A stretch of 64,000 nt of DNA from Ichthyophis bannanicus (taxonomy: Eukaryota > Chordata > Amphibia > Gymnophiona > Ichthyophiidae). Below the pieces are notes generated by a model that saw only the letters and a program-made list of their open reading frames with translations, was not told the DNA's origin and ran no database searches. Shown piece after piece: positions 53,500 to 63,483 of the stretch. Within the stretch, counting starts at the first letter, position 1; each line of letters starts with the position of its first letter. The DNA is taken from positions 80,940,662-81,004,661 of the forward strand of contig CM066043.1 in the NCBI GenBank assembly GCA_033557465.1, written 5' to 3'. A program made the position numbers and the translations under genes.

Positions 53500-54440
53500 A
53501 CATAGTAAAATATAATATGATGGCAGTGATCATGAGATCCATCTAGTCTGCCTAGTTTCATCCCTGACGCAGTTTCAAAGCAGGCAAGAGGTGATCTTTG
53601 ACTTTCTGCAGCTGAGAGCGTAAGAAAAACCATAAGATAATGCCATACTGGGTCAAACCATTCAGCCCAACATTCTTTCTTGAAGAGTGGCCAATCTAAG
53701 TTTCATGTAGCCAGCATGATCTCTAAGGGTAGATCCACTCTTTGTTGCTTGCCAAACGTCCTTAAATTATACTACAAGTCTTTGTCTGCAACACTTCCAA
53801 CGAGGAGGTAATTCCATACATCCACCATCATCCTTGAAGAAATATGCCCTGATGTTGCTCACTCTTCCACTTCCTATTCTAGAGCATTCCTTCTTCCTGA
53901 AAAAGGTTTGCTTCTTGTACATTATTTATATCTCTGGAGTATTTGCAAATCTCTATAATATCCCCCTATCCCTTATCACCGCTACAGTAGATCTATTTAG
54001 GCTTTTAAGATTCATCTCACATGGTTTTTACTGTAGACTCTGCACCATTTGGTAGCCTCTCTCTAGACTTTCAGTCTGTTTATATCCTTTCAGAGGGGTG
54101 GTTTCTTGTACTAAATGCTAGATCCACCAATGACCTACACAGAGGCATTATCATTCTTCTACTGGTTACACCTCTCTAATATCCTGCTAGCTGTTTCACT
54201 GTCTTATCACATGCAACTGCTACATCAGCTGTAATCATCCTGAAGCCTGTCTCCTGGTCAGTACACATCACTATCTTGTATCTTGCCACCCATTGTATAC
54301 TGCCCCCTTGCATTTCTGCACACCAAACATACAATTCTGCATTTTTTGCAATGAATTTTAGCTGCCAACAATTCAACCAGTTGTTGAGTTAGCTCACTTC
54401 TCTTTCTGTCTATTCTCTTCCATATGTTAGTGGCATCTGC
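53500..54440 (-). mobile_element. CR1 3' part, old
   Basis: ATAATGCCATACTGGGTCAA marks the 3' UTR. Coding traces in antisense include FADATNIWKRID (from FADDT) at the right edge near 54410-54446. Disrupted by many substitutions. An L1 inserted at its right edge. Confidence 0.65.
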
Positions 54441-54452
54441 AAAAGATTAAGG

Positions 54453-56053
54453 TTAGGTAGGTCCTGGTGGCAAGATGGCGGCAGATAGTAGTTTCTGTAC
54501 TGCAGTCCTGCATTGATCCTCCTCAAACCAGCAAGTGCCGACTCTGTCCTCGTCTATGATGAGTCAAAGAAAATGGAAAGAGACCGACCTACCCTCGGGC
54601 TCGGCGTCTTCCATCATCACTGGTCAGAGGACTTCGGAGGTATGTGGTTTTGCGGTAGCTGGAACAGGAACAGTGTCTTCAATAACACCATATAATGATC
54701 TTTCTGCAGTGCTGGACACATCAGGGGTCTGGTTAATCCCAGAGCTGTGCTCCCCATTGCAACCCAGAAGTTTGAGTTCACCTGCTGTAGTGCTTCCCTC
54801 CGCCTTACCCATGAGCACGCCATTGCAGGGAAGAGAAGAGGGTTCACCGATGTTTTCGGCGCTGCATTCTGGTTCTCCACAGGATACTGTTGCTGCAGTG
54901 GCAGCTGGTTCATCTTCCCTTGATGTGGATAATCAGTTGGTGGGTACTGGAAGAGTGCAGCTTCCGGGAATTCAGGGTTTGGTAAAACCCGCACTTATAA
55001 CTTTGGACATGCTATGTGATGCCATAGCAGCTATGACCGATTCTTTATCAGCTGTAGTGGGATCTGTGAGTACTGAAATTTCTCAGTTTAAATTGAATGC
55101 ATCTGAGGTTTCCAGAGTCCAGGAGCAGCAAGTAGGTGCTATTTCTTGACTTAAAGAAGAGCTTGGACAGCTTCGAGAGACACAGGCTGCTCGGGTTAAA
55201 GACAGGATTTTGCTGTCTAGAAGACTGAACCTTTGGAAAATCAAGTACAGAAGAACAACTTTAGACTATTAAATTTTTCCTAGTCTCCTGTTTTGTTTCC
55301 TCCGGAAATGGTGAGGAAATACTTTTGCAAGGTTCTCAAGATCCCACAGGAGCATTTTCCTTCCCTGACCCAGGTTCAGTACTGGTCTTTGGGCGCAGGT
55401 GATCGAGGCAATAGCCCTAGAAATGTGTCCAATCTTACAGGGTTCCTTGAAAGCTCCTTGGAGGTAATAACTGAGAGAACTACCCTTCTTGTTTCCTTGG
55501 CATTGGAATCCGATAAAGCTTTAATTCTTCGCTCGTATTTCAGGAACTTCAATGAGCTGTTTTTGGGCTCTCAGTTCTGTATTCTCCCAGATTTGTCTCG
55601 GGCTACCCAGGTTAGGAGGAAGGAATTCCTGGCGTATAGAGTCAGGGTCTTCTCTTTGGGGGGGCCACGTTTGTGTTAAAAGTCTCCTCTCATTGTCATA
55701 TTTCCTATAAGGATAAAGTTTTTCTGTTTTTTGAGACCAAGCAGCTCCTGGTCACCAGGGAAGGGCCTGAAGTAGTTGTGACGACCCATACGGCTGATGC
55801 ATGTCTCTGCCTGTTTTGATTTGATTTCTTTTTGCTTAAAGCTAGGACACGATTATTGTTGTTGTTGTTATTTATGTATTTTTCCTGGAGCCTCTTGCTT
55901 TTTCCTTTGCTTTTGTGGACTAATATGTTAATGGTTAAGGGTTTTCTTATTTGTAATTTTCTTGGTTTGGTTTGATGCCATTTTTATTTTCATTCATGTG
56001 TATACTTGGATGTACATTTATAAATGCAAATAAAAAATTGAATTAAAAGAAAA
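54453..56053 (+). mobile_element. Internally deleted L1/Tx1 LINE with 12-bp target duplication
   Basis: The element starts at a GGCAAGATGGCGGCAG-type L1 leader, keeps ORF1, lacks ORF2, and ends in a T-rich 3' UTR with AATAAAAAATTG and an A-rich tail. It is flanked by AAAAGATTAAGG at 54441-54452 and 56054-56065, a perfect duplication typical of target-primed reverse transcription. Both ends are present, so the deletion occurred before or during insertion. Confidence 0.85.
54535..55679 (+). pseudogene. L1/Tx1-type ORF1 pseudogene
   Basis: The first 200 codons are Ser/Pro-rich and end in a heptad-like stretch (VVGSVSTEISQFKLNASEVS). A TGA at 55147 is followed in frame by LKEELGQLRETQAARVKDR. 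A shifted frame carries ENQVQKNNFRLLNFS, the start of the RRM. From 55293 MVRKYFCKVLKIPQEHFP, LTGFLESSLEVITERTTLLV and ILPDLSRATQVRRKEFLAY form the RRM and C-terminal domain. Such proteins coat LINE RNA as trimers. One nonsense codon and at least two frame changes inactivate it. ATG choice is tentative. Confidence 0.7.
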
Positions 56054-56065
56054 AAAAGATTAAGG

Positions 56066-57560
56066 CTAAATGGCTAATTTACTCCGTGGGGAAAGGTGAA
56101 TAGAGAGTGTACCAGGTATTGGTACTGAGAAAATGAAACAATAAGTGAGGTGATCAAATTTGCAGCTGACAGAAAATTGTTCAGCATTATAGGAGGACCT
56201 TAAAAGACTAGGGGACGTGAAGGTATATTTTACAAATAAGGTCCAAGTGCAATCTGGGATGTACAAACCAGAATGTCTGAAAAAAAGGCAGGCACGTCTA
56301 TGTTTGGGCACTATTTCACAAATGTGGATGTGCCCTATATGGATGTCTGCGGGGTGGTCTGCACAGACGTCCCCAGCATATTATCCAATTCTAGGGACAT
56401 CTAAAAGACATTCAGCAGTGAGTCAAATGCAAAACAAAGTTTACCAATTACCCCCCCCCCCCCAAAAAAAACTCACTATGATTGTTGAGAGTATTGGGAA
56501 TGATAGAATGCCATCTTCTCTACACCCTCCAGATGTTAAAAAGCCCAAAGAAGCACTTTCCTGATGCCTATTCATGCCTGAAGCAGATCTGAACTCAGAT
56601 GAGGTCGTAGACATCCCTGACATTTCTGAAATCAAGTGGGGACACCTAAATCCATTGTCCTGCCCTGGATATGCTTCCACCACATCCCCTGCCTACTTGG
56701 ACATCCCCATAACAGAGACATCTTTAGACATTGCAAAATGGCTCTGGGGACGTCTCTATGATTTGGATGTCTGCATGCCCATTTTCAGACATCCAAATCA
56801 CAAATAAGGCTTCTAAAATGACCACCTAAGTATCTAAATGGCAGATGACACGTTCAGCTAGAGTTACTAACATATGCTACCACATTATGGTGTTAACGCT
56901 GTCAATACGTGTTATTAATAACTAGGTCCCACTGCAGAAAATTAGGTCTCTACTAAACTATGAATACAAACAATATTTGTGTGCACTAACACAGTGGAGC
57001 ATGTTAGTAACTCTAACTGTTAATGTGCATCAGTGAGTAATGATTCATATAAGGAAAACAATTCCAAAATATAGGCATCTGATGCTGGGTTTCGTATTAG
57101 AAGTCACCATCCAGAAAAAGGATCTTGGCATCGCTATGAATAATACATAAAAAATTATTGGTTCATTGTGCCACGGTAGTAATAAAAGCAAATAGAATGC
57201 TAGGTATTATTATGAAAAGAATGGCAAATAAAACAGACAAAATCATAATGCCTCTGTAGCTATCCATGATGTGACCACACTGAGTAAGGGCTGCGCTTCT
57301 GGTTTTTCCATATCAAAAAAGATATAGCAGGACTAGAAAAGAGACAGAGAAAGGCAACAAGATTGATAAAGGGAATGGAATAGCTTCCCATGGATAATGG
57401 CTAGAGGTTAGACCTCTTCACTTTGGAGAAGAGACGACTGAGAGGCGATATAATCGAGTGGGGTGAACAGGGAATGGTTATTTTCCCTTTCAGCAAGGGC
57501 ACTCCATGAAGCTAATAGGTAGCATTTTTAAAACTAATTTGAGGACATCTGGGGCACATG
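56066..57560 (+). mobile_element. CR1 relic, interrupted
   Basis: The left piece gives VIKFAADRKLF (from FADD) and EDLKRLGDVK. The right piece, from about 57090, gives EKDLGIAMNN and then, in changing frames, the usual C-terminal blocks up to about 57540. Between them (about 56230-57080) is unrelated sequence with a C13 tract at 56451-56463 and matching GGATGTCTGC blocks, possibly a MITE. Confidence 0.6.
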
Positions 57561-57579
57561 TTCTTGGCAAAAGATACAG

Positions 57580-58290
57580 AGTTATTGGGGGGTGGGGGGG
57601 GGGGGCGTTCTCTGAGGGTGACCTTCACTCCAGGCTTGGTGGTATTGGATGAGGTGCAGGAATTGAAAGTGAAAGGCACAACACCATGTCTATTAGTGAG
57701 GAAGGTCTGTTTAATCGGTAAACAAGGTATATTACACCACTGGTGGGAGGATGGCCACCCTTTTTATTGGATTTAGCGGAATATTTTTCATAACTTGATG
57801 TTGATGGAAACATTGGCTTCCTGGGAACAAGGAACATGTAGGGATTTTTTCCTGACTCTATGGAGGGGATATATAGACACTCTCACATCTCATGTATGCA
57901 ATGAGCTGTTGACTTTGTAGGTTTGTGGTGTTTGATGGGAGGATAACTTAGGATGGGAGGGATGATGGATGGACTTAGTGTGCATAGACTTTCTCTGAGA
58001 CACCCACTGGTGGGATGATTCTGGGATAGGAGAGAGGAGTTAGAAGGGAAAGGAGAGATGAAGAGGTTAGGGGGAGAGAGGAGAAAGGGAGGGGATGGGG
58101 GCTCTGGGAGATGGGTGGGTTTGATTGGGATGGGGAGGATAAAATAGGAGGGGGGGGGAATACAAAAATGTTATGTTGTGGTTTACTGTACTTGATGGTG
58201 GTCTCCCAGTAGCGTCTAAGGGATTGAAGGTCAGCCAGGTGCAGAAGAACTGGAATGTGGTAAGAAATTAAAGAAATAATTTAAAAATGT
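57580..58290 (+). mobile_element. L1/Tx1 C-terminus and 3' UTR, decayed
   Basis: The frame gives RKVCLIGKQGILHHWWEDGH, resembling the zinc-knuckle-like end of L1 ORF2 (HMWWEC). It continues through FFLTLWRGYIDTLTSHV. A G-rich 3' UTR like that at 5270-5560 follows. A G12 run lies at 57594-57605. Confidence 0.5.
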
Positions 58291-60307
58291 ATTTTTTTTC
58301 TTCAGGAGTATGTTCCAAGGTGTATAAAAATGCAACAGCTCTGTCATGTGCAACCATAGATGACTATTTTATTGTCAACACGGCTGACATTTTGGTTTGA
58401 TTTAGTAGCGTGAGTGCCAGGGTGGTAGCTCAGATGCAGTACTGTTGGGAATTTGCTGAAGGCAAGCGAGGTAGGTGTGACAGTAGTAGAAGCTGACATT
58501 TCTCCTCCTATCAATATTCTGATTTTGACATATGGGATTAACAGGAATTGGGGTGCAGTAAGGAAAAGGGTAACGTATGATACTGGAGAGCTCAAGCATA
58601 ATACAGCTGGACCATTGAAGAGACCATGATGAAACACCAACTTATAGATTTTTAGACCCTAACAGTAGACCATGTGACACAACCCAATTTGAAAAACAAA
58701 ACAATCTCTTTATATATTATAATTGTAGCTACTTTGCCATCTGATTATGGACCATATGGCAATTTGGGAAGTCTTGTCTCCTACAGTATGAAGTCACCGG
58801 GCTTCTGAATGTTAGTGAAGGACTCATGGCATGTCTTATTAGGAGTTATCAGATAGACTAGTGGTGTTGTGATTGGTGTGTTGGAGTCCCAGGCCCGCAG
58901 GATTCAATAATTTTGTGGCAGTAGGACCCTGGGAGAAAAATATAGGGCCCTTGGTGACCCCCCAAGGGGACGCTGAAGGATTCTGCCTCAAAGAAAGCTT
59001 CTTTCCCAGGCCTTAGAAGAAACAACTATCAATTCTCAATAACACAGATTTATATTAACAGTGTTTATCTAAACAGGATTGTGATGTGCTTTACAATTTA
59101 ATACTTCATGAAGCTATGAAGGATGGGTGGTCCCACTGGGCTGGCAGCACATTTGTCATATCCATGGAAGTTTCTAAAGAGAGGGAAAGGAGGGAGATGA
59201 ATTATTATCATTGTTGAATTTCAATTGGATACGCTGAAACATGGAAGATATTAATGTGAGTGATTATCCGAAGGCTACAGAGAGAATGTCATTAGCAGCA
59301 GCACATCCCAGGAGTTCAGTGCTCCCCCCACCCTTGTGCTCGATTCCTTTGGGGTTAGCAGATTTGGAATGGCATTTAGGAAGCAAAGATCCACAAGGAT
59401 AAATGGGGCTGGTGGCGCCTCTGTGATACCGAGGGCCACTTTCTCACAGTTGCAGGAAGTTCATCCAGCCTCTCACTCTCTGTGTATACTTTCTTTCCCG
59501 CATTAAAGGCAATAAAATCCATTATGTGCAGCAAACGTCACCGAGTTACATTCCAGTGAGTGCACAGTTTTTGCAGTGCCTTTGTTATTATTACTTTATA
59601 AGGTAGAAAATTCCCTCAGCTCCAAAGTCAGTTTCATGTGGAGGGAAGTCGTTCTGCACCCTCTGTGCGTAGGATCTGCCCAGGGAATGCAGTAGAGAGA
59701 TGGGCAGTGCCTTTTTGTGACTGTCCTATTAGCTTGTGTGCTGCCTTCTTTACGGTGTCTGACTCTGTCTTCATTTCTTTTATGAGCCACCTTGATGGGC
59801 TCTGTACTCAAAGGGCAGTGAAGCAATTTTTATAAATATGCCCACTTAACTCCTCAGGGTCTTTCTGTTCATCGGGAAGAGAGCCTGTTCTCCTGCACAA
59901 AACAGAATACAGTTCAGTTCAGTTTTTCTGTGAGCGCACTGCTCAGAGTGAGGATCTCCCTCTCTGGGTTGCAGAGTAGTCAGGGGCTCACAGTTCAACT
60001 AGACCTAGGAGGTGTAAGGTAGATGCTACAGGCCCATTACAAAGGGCAGGGGTGGTGCAAGAATTAGAGCGGGCCCTCAATCCTGATGGCGCCATTGCTG
60101 TCTCTGGGACCTGCAGCTGCAGCAGTGGGACTGAAACCGCGATGCAGCACTTACCTGAACTCTCCAGCACCGCATTGCAGTTCCTGCCGTCAGTGATCTG
60201 CCGCTTCTGGCCCCCCTCCAATGAAGATGTTCGGTTTGCATGGGAAGCAATGGGTTGCCCCCGGAAGGTTGGCACTCTCGGTTCGCTAAAGGAAACACGG
60301 GCCCTAA
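58291..60307. other. Long unassigned interval
   Basis: About 2 kb without a supported gene. Near 59790 GAGCCACCTTGATGGGCTC and a following A/T stretch look like an L2-type 3' end. I found no exon-like island with both splice sites. Confidence 0.4.
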
Positions 60308-60632
60308 GGGGCCTATTTCCTAAGCTGTGTTAGCTGTTTAACACAGGAATGAAATAGCTAATGAGGAAAACACCGTCTTGGAGCGTGGAATGGGCAGGGA
60401 CTGTGCTTTACAGTTAACATGGAAGTCACTACTGCGTGTTAACAGTTAACGCGGCAGATAATGCACATCAGCTGACGACACCGCACGAGGAGAGCTAAGT
60501 GTTTCATATGTGTGGTGGCGACTTTTCATCTGCATTAAGTGCATGGCAGTCATCCCAAAAATGCCAGACGTGCCTCTATCAGTTTACACTGAGGTACTGC
60601 AGAAGCTGACGGCACTTTGGTAAACAGGGCCC
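60308..60632. mobile_element. Harbinger-like MITE with TAA target duplication
   Basis: The ends GGGGCCTATTTCCTAAG and inverted GGGCCCTGTTTACCAAAG pair. TAA flanks both sides (60305-60307 and 60633-60635). GTTAAC-rich interior; no coding capacity. Confidence 0.78.
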
Positions 60633-60873
60633 TAAATACAGTATATGCTGCCTGAGCTGGGAAGGGTATAAAGGAGTGATCAGTCAGATAGAAGGAAGAG
60701 CCACTATCTCCCTAGATAAATGGGAAGGCAAATACATGGGAAACAAAGAATCTTTGGGGCTGGGAGGGAGACGCTGGGGTGGAATTAAGAATCCTGCACT
60801 CCGTGTTCCATCCTGAATTTGCCTATGAGCTTGGACTTGAAGTTGAAGAAGTGCCTTTATTGGAAATCCACTG

Positions 60874-61301
60874 CAGAGCTGTCAAGTTACCCAGTTCCAG
60901 GAGTGAGATTTTAAGCCAGTCCTGGATTTCTGACAAACAATCTCATCCTGTTGCATTATGGGACCTGCAGCACCATTTCCAATGAGTAAAATCAGGGATT
61001 ACAGATCTCTTACTGCATTATAATGCAAGTTTAATACCAGAAATGGTTAAAAACCTACTCCTGGAACTGGGTATCCCTTAGATATGTTATGTTATTAGCC
61101 CTGTTAATGTAGTTCTGCATTACGTTACTTGTATGTATCATAATTCAACATTTTAGTGTGCAATGTTCTCTGTAACTTATATCCCCCGTTGTAATATTAC
61201 GTTTAAGTACGCTATTTCCTGATAAACCGTCTCAACTGGTAGAAAGACGGTATAAATAAGATGTTAAATAAATAAATATATAAATACACTTGGCAACTCT
61301 G
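60874..61301 (+). mobile_element. CAGAG-type MITE, copy 3, split by a LINE tail
   Basis: Flanked by a perfect 6-bp repeat, CCACTG, at 60868-60873 and 61302-61307. The ends CAGAGCTGTCAAGTTACCC and inverted CAGAGTTGCCAAG match the copies at 16608 and 16866. An L2-like tail occupies about 61080-61288. Confidence 0.8.
61080..61288 (+). mobile_element. L2-like LINE 3' tail nested in the MITE
   Basis: Contains the hairpin ACCGTCT/AGACGGT (61226-61251), TATAAATAAG and an AAATAAAT tail. Only the last ~200 bases of the LINE. Confidence 0.75.
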
Positions 61302-62043
61302 CCACTGAAGGTAACCAACTGGCTCCATTTTTCCAGCACAGGCTGGCCCCGTCCTGATTTTACCTCCTCAGCATGCATAGCCCTTGTAGCTCTGCAGAGC
61401 TGTCTAGTTACCACCCAGTTCCAGGAGTGAGATTTTTTGCCAGTTCTTGTTTTAAAATCTCCGAAAAAAAAAACCTATAGTGAAACTCTATTTTTTATGC
61501 TTTTTGTCGGATCACACCGAGGGAGGATAAGAAGAATGCCTTAACCCCACCAGACAGATGTGATCCGTTTTATAACAGTTCTAGAAGAAAAGCCCAACTC
61601 GTTGCGTGTATCAAACATCAAATTCCGGGACACACGACGTGCACGTTTTGGGACACCAAATCCCTGTATCAAGTGCTCCAACGAAAATCAAACAGGCGTA
61701 AATCTTCTTGCAGCTGTAGCTGAACAAATGGCGTAACTCCCGTTTTAAAAATTGCCGGTAGTTCGTCGGCATCCAATCACTGGAAAGGACTAATACACTT
61801 CCGATTGGCCAACTGATTCTGTCCGTCAATGAGGAGAACAACTCACAGGTAAAGGGCAATCCCCCAACGAGGCCCTGTCCTTATTGGATGAAATCTGAAT
61901 GATGTAAGAAATAGAGCTGCCTACCAAAGAACAGCCAATCACGAAGGGGACAGCCCACTAACAGAGGGAACCCCTTAGCTGATTGGCCCCTCTACAAAAC
62001 ACTCAACCACTCAATTTCGCGGTTCAAACCTCCAGGGTGTACA

Positions 62044-62232
62044 GTGTCCACTGAGCGGGGGCATTCATTTGAAGATCTACACTGGACAGTGATTGACCAC
62101 ATCCCTGAAGATCCTAGAGGGGGTGATCGGGTGGTCCGTTTACAGCGTTGTGAGCAGAGATGGATCAACGATCTGGTCACTGTACACCCTGGAGGTTTGA
62201 ACCGCGAAATTGAGTGGTTGAGTGTTTTGTAG
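62044..62232 (+). pseudogene. PLE protein C-terminus (GIY-YIG-type endonuclease end)
   Basis: The frame gives GHSFEDLHWTVIDHIPEDPR, then GGDRVVRLQRCEQRWINDL, VTVHPGGLNREIEWLSVL and a stop. The pattern of R..EQ.WI..L.T..P.GLN is the hallmark end of the endonuclease domain in Penelope-like proteins. RT and the GIY-YIG residues lie upstream in a full copy and are absent. The last 19 codons are repeated in inverted orientation in the left arm, so the duplication point lies inside the gene. Confidence 0.72.
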
Positions 62233-62569
62233 AGGGGCCAATCAGCTAAGGGGTTCCCTCTGTTAGTGGGATGTCCCCTTCGTGATTGGCTGTTCTTTGG
62301 TAGGCAGCTCTGTTTCTTACATCATTCAGATTTCATCCAATAAGGACAGGGCCTCGTTGGGGGATTGCACTTTACCTGTGAGTTGTTCTCCTCATTGACG
62401 GACAGAATCAGTTGGCCAATCGGAAGTGTATTAGTCCTTTCCAGTAATTGGATGCCGACGAACTACCGGCAATTTTTAAAACGGGAGTTACGCCATTTGT
62501 TCAACTACAGCTGCAAGAAGATTTACGCCTGTTTGATTTTCGTTGGAGCACTTGATACAGGGATTTGGT

Positions 62570-62663
62570 ATACAAAATTTTGTTAATTGTTCTATGTAAA
62601 CTGCCCTTGATCTCTGGAAGGGGCGGTATAGAAGAAATTGTTAAATAAATAAAATAAAATAAA
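62570..62663 (+). mobile_element. 94-bp L2-like LINE tail insertion
   Basis: Flanked by ATTTGGT at 62563-62569 and 62664-62670. The mirror arm of the palindrome lacks it, so the empty site is known. It contains the hairpin ACTGCCCTT/AAGGGGCGGT and an (AAATA)n tail, so it is only the 3' end of an L2-like LINE. Confidence 0.88.
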
Positions 62664-63189
62664 ATTTGGTGTCCCGAAACGTGCACGTCGTGTGTCCCGG
62701 AATTTGATGTTTGATACAAGCAACGAGTTGGGCGTTTCTTCTAGAACTGTTTAAGATAAGTTGGTGTTTTTTAATGGGTATTTACCAAAGAACTTTTCTA
62801 TGAATAAAACGGATCACATCTGTCTGGTGGGGTTAAGGCATTCTTCTTATCCTCCCTCGGTGTGATCCGATAAAAAGCATAAAAAATAGAGTTTCACTAT
62901 AGGGGTTTTTTTCGGAGATTTTTAGGCGGGCATATTTATGCATCTCTGATTTAGGGATTAATTTTTTAGTTCTTGTTTTAAAGCTGCATTGCAATTCAGT
63001 ATGGTGTTTGTAGTTCCTGATTTTACCCATTGGAATCGGTGCTGCAGGCCCCACAATGCACCAGGATGAGATTGTCAGAAATCCAGGACTGGCTGAAAAA
63101 TCTCACTTCTGGAGCTGCCAAGTGAACTGCTTTAAAGAGGGAGATTTTAGGCCAGTCCTGGTTTTCTACTAGCTAGCTAAGCTTGGTGT

Positions 63190-63273
63190 GGAGGCATAGC
63201 CTAATGCTTAGAGCAATGAGCTGGGAACAAGCTTTGAATCTCCCTACTGCTTCTTGTGATCTTGGGCAAATCA
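63190..63273 (+). mobile_element. CORE/MIR-like SINE head
   Basis: GGAGGCATAGCCTAATGCTT resembles a tRNA A box region and GCTTTGAATCTCCCTAC a B box. The CORE block CTTGGGCAAATCACTTA follows. It is cut by the LINE tail at 63272. Confidence 0.65.
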
Positions 63274-63480
63274 CTTACTTATTTATTTATTTATTTAAGT
63301 TAACAACTCTTTTATACCACTGTATCTACTAATCACAGCGGTTTACATAGAACTGATTGGAACGGAAACTTGAACATTACATGGAACACTTTGAAACAAA
63401 GTAAACTGTACAACATAAACTATGTCAAGTAAAATCAACAAGAGACAGAGCTGTAGGTTACACTATGCAGTGTATAGGTA
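63272..63480 (-). mobile_element. L2-like LINE 3' tail
   Basis: Antisense hairpin ACCGCTGT/ACAGTGGT (63316-63342 on the + strand) and (AAAT)n tail at the left edge. No coding part. Confidence 0.7.
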
Positions 63481-63483
63481 AGA

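Larger units (their letters stand above)
61457..62967 (+). mobile_element. Palindromic Penelope-like element (PLE) copy
   Basis: About 590-bp arms (61458-62046 and, inverted, 62178 to about 62917) surround a 130-bp spacer. The right arm continues about 50 bp further than the left. A 15-bp target duplication, AGTTCTTGTTTTAAA, lies at 61442-61456 and 62968-62982. The spacer and start of the right arm encode the end of a PLE protein, so the left arm is an inverted copy of the 3' region. Inverted terminal copies of this kind (pseudo-LTRs) are known for PLEs. A 94-bp LINE tail interrupts the right arm. Confidence 0.8.
61395..63127 (-). mobile_element. CAGAG-type MITE, copy 4, split by a PLE
   Basis: The left 62 bases start CAGAGCTGTCTAGTTACC. 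The right part (62983 onward) resumes at GCTGCATTGCAATTCAGTA and runs through the remaining body. The right terminus is decayed, so the end is approximate. Confidence 0.65.
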
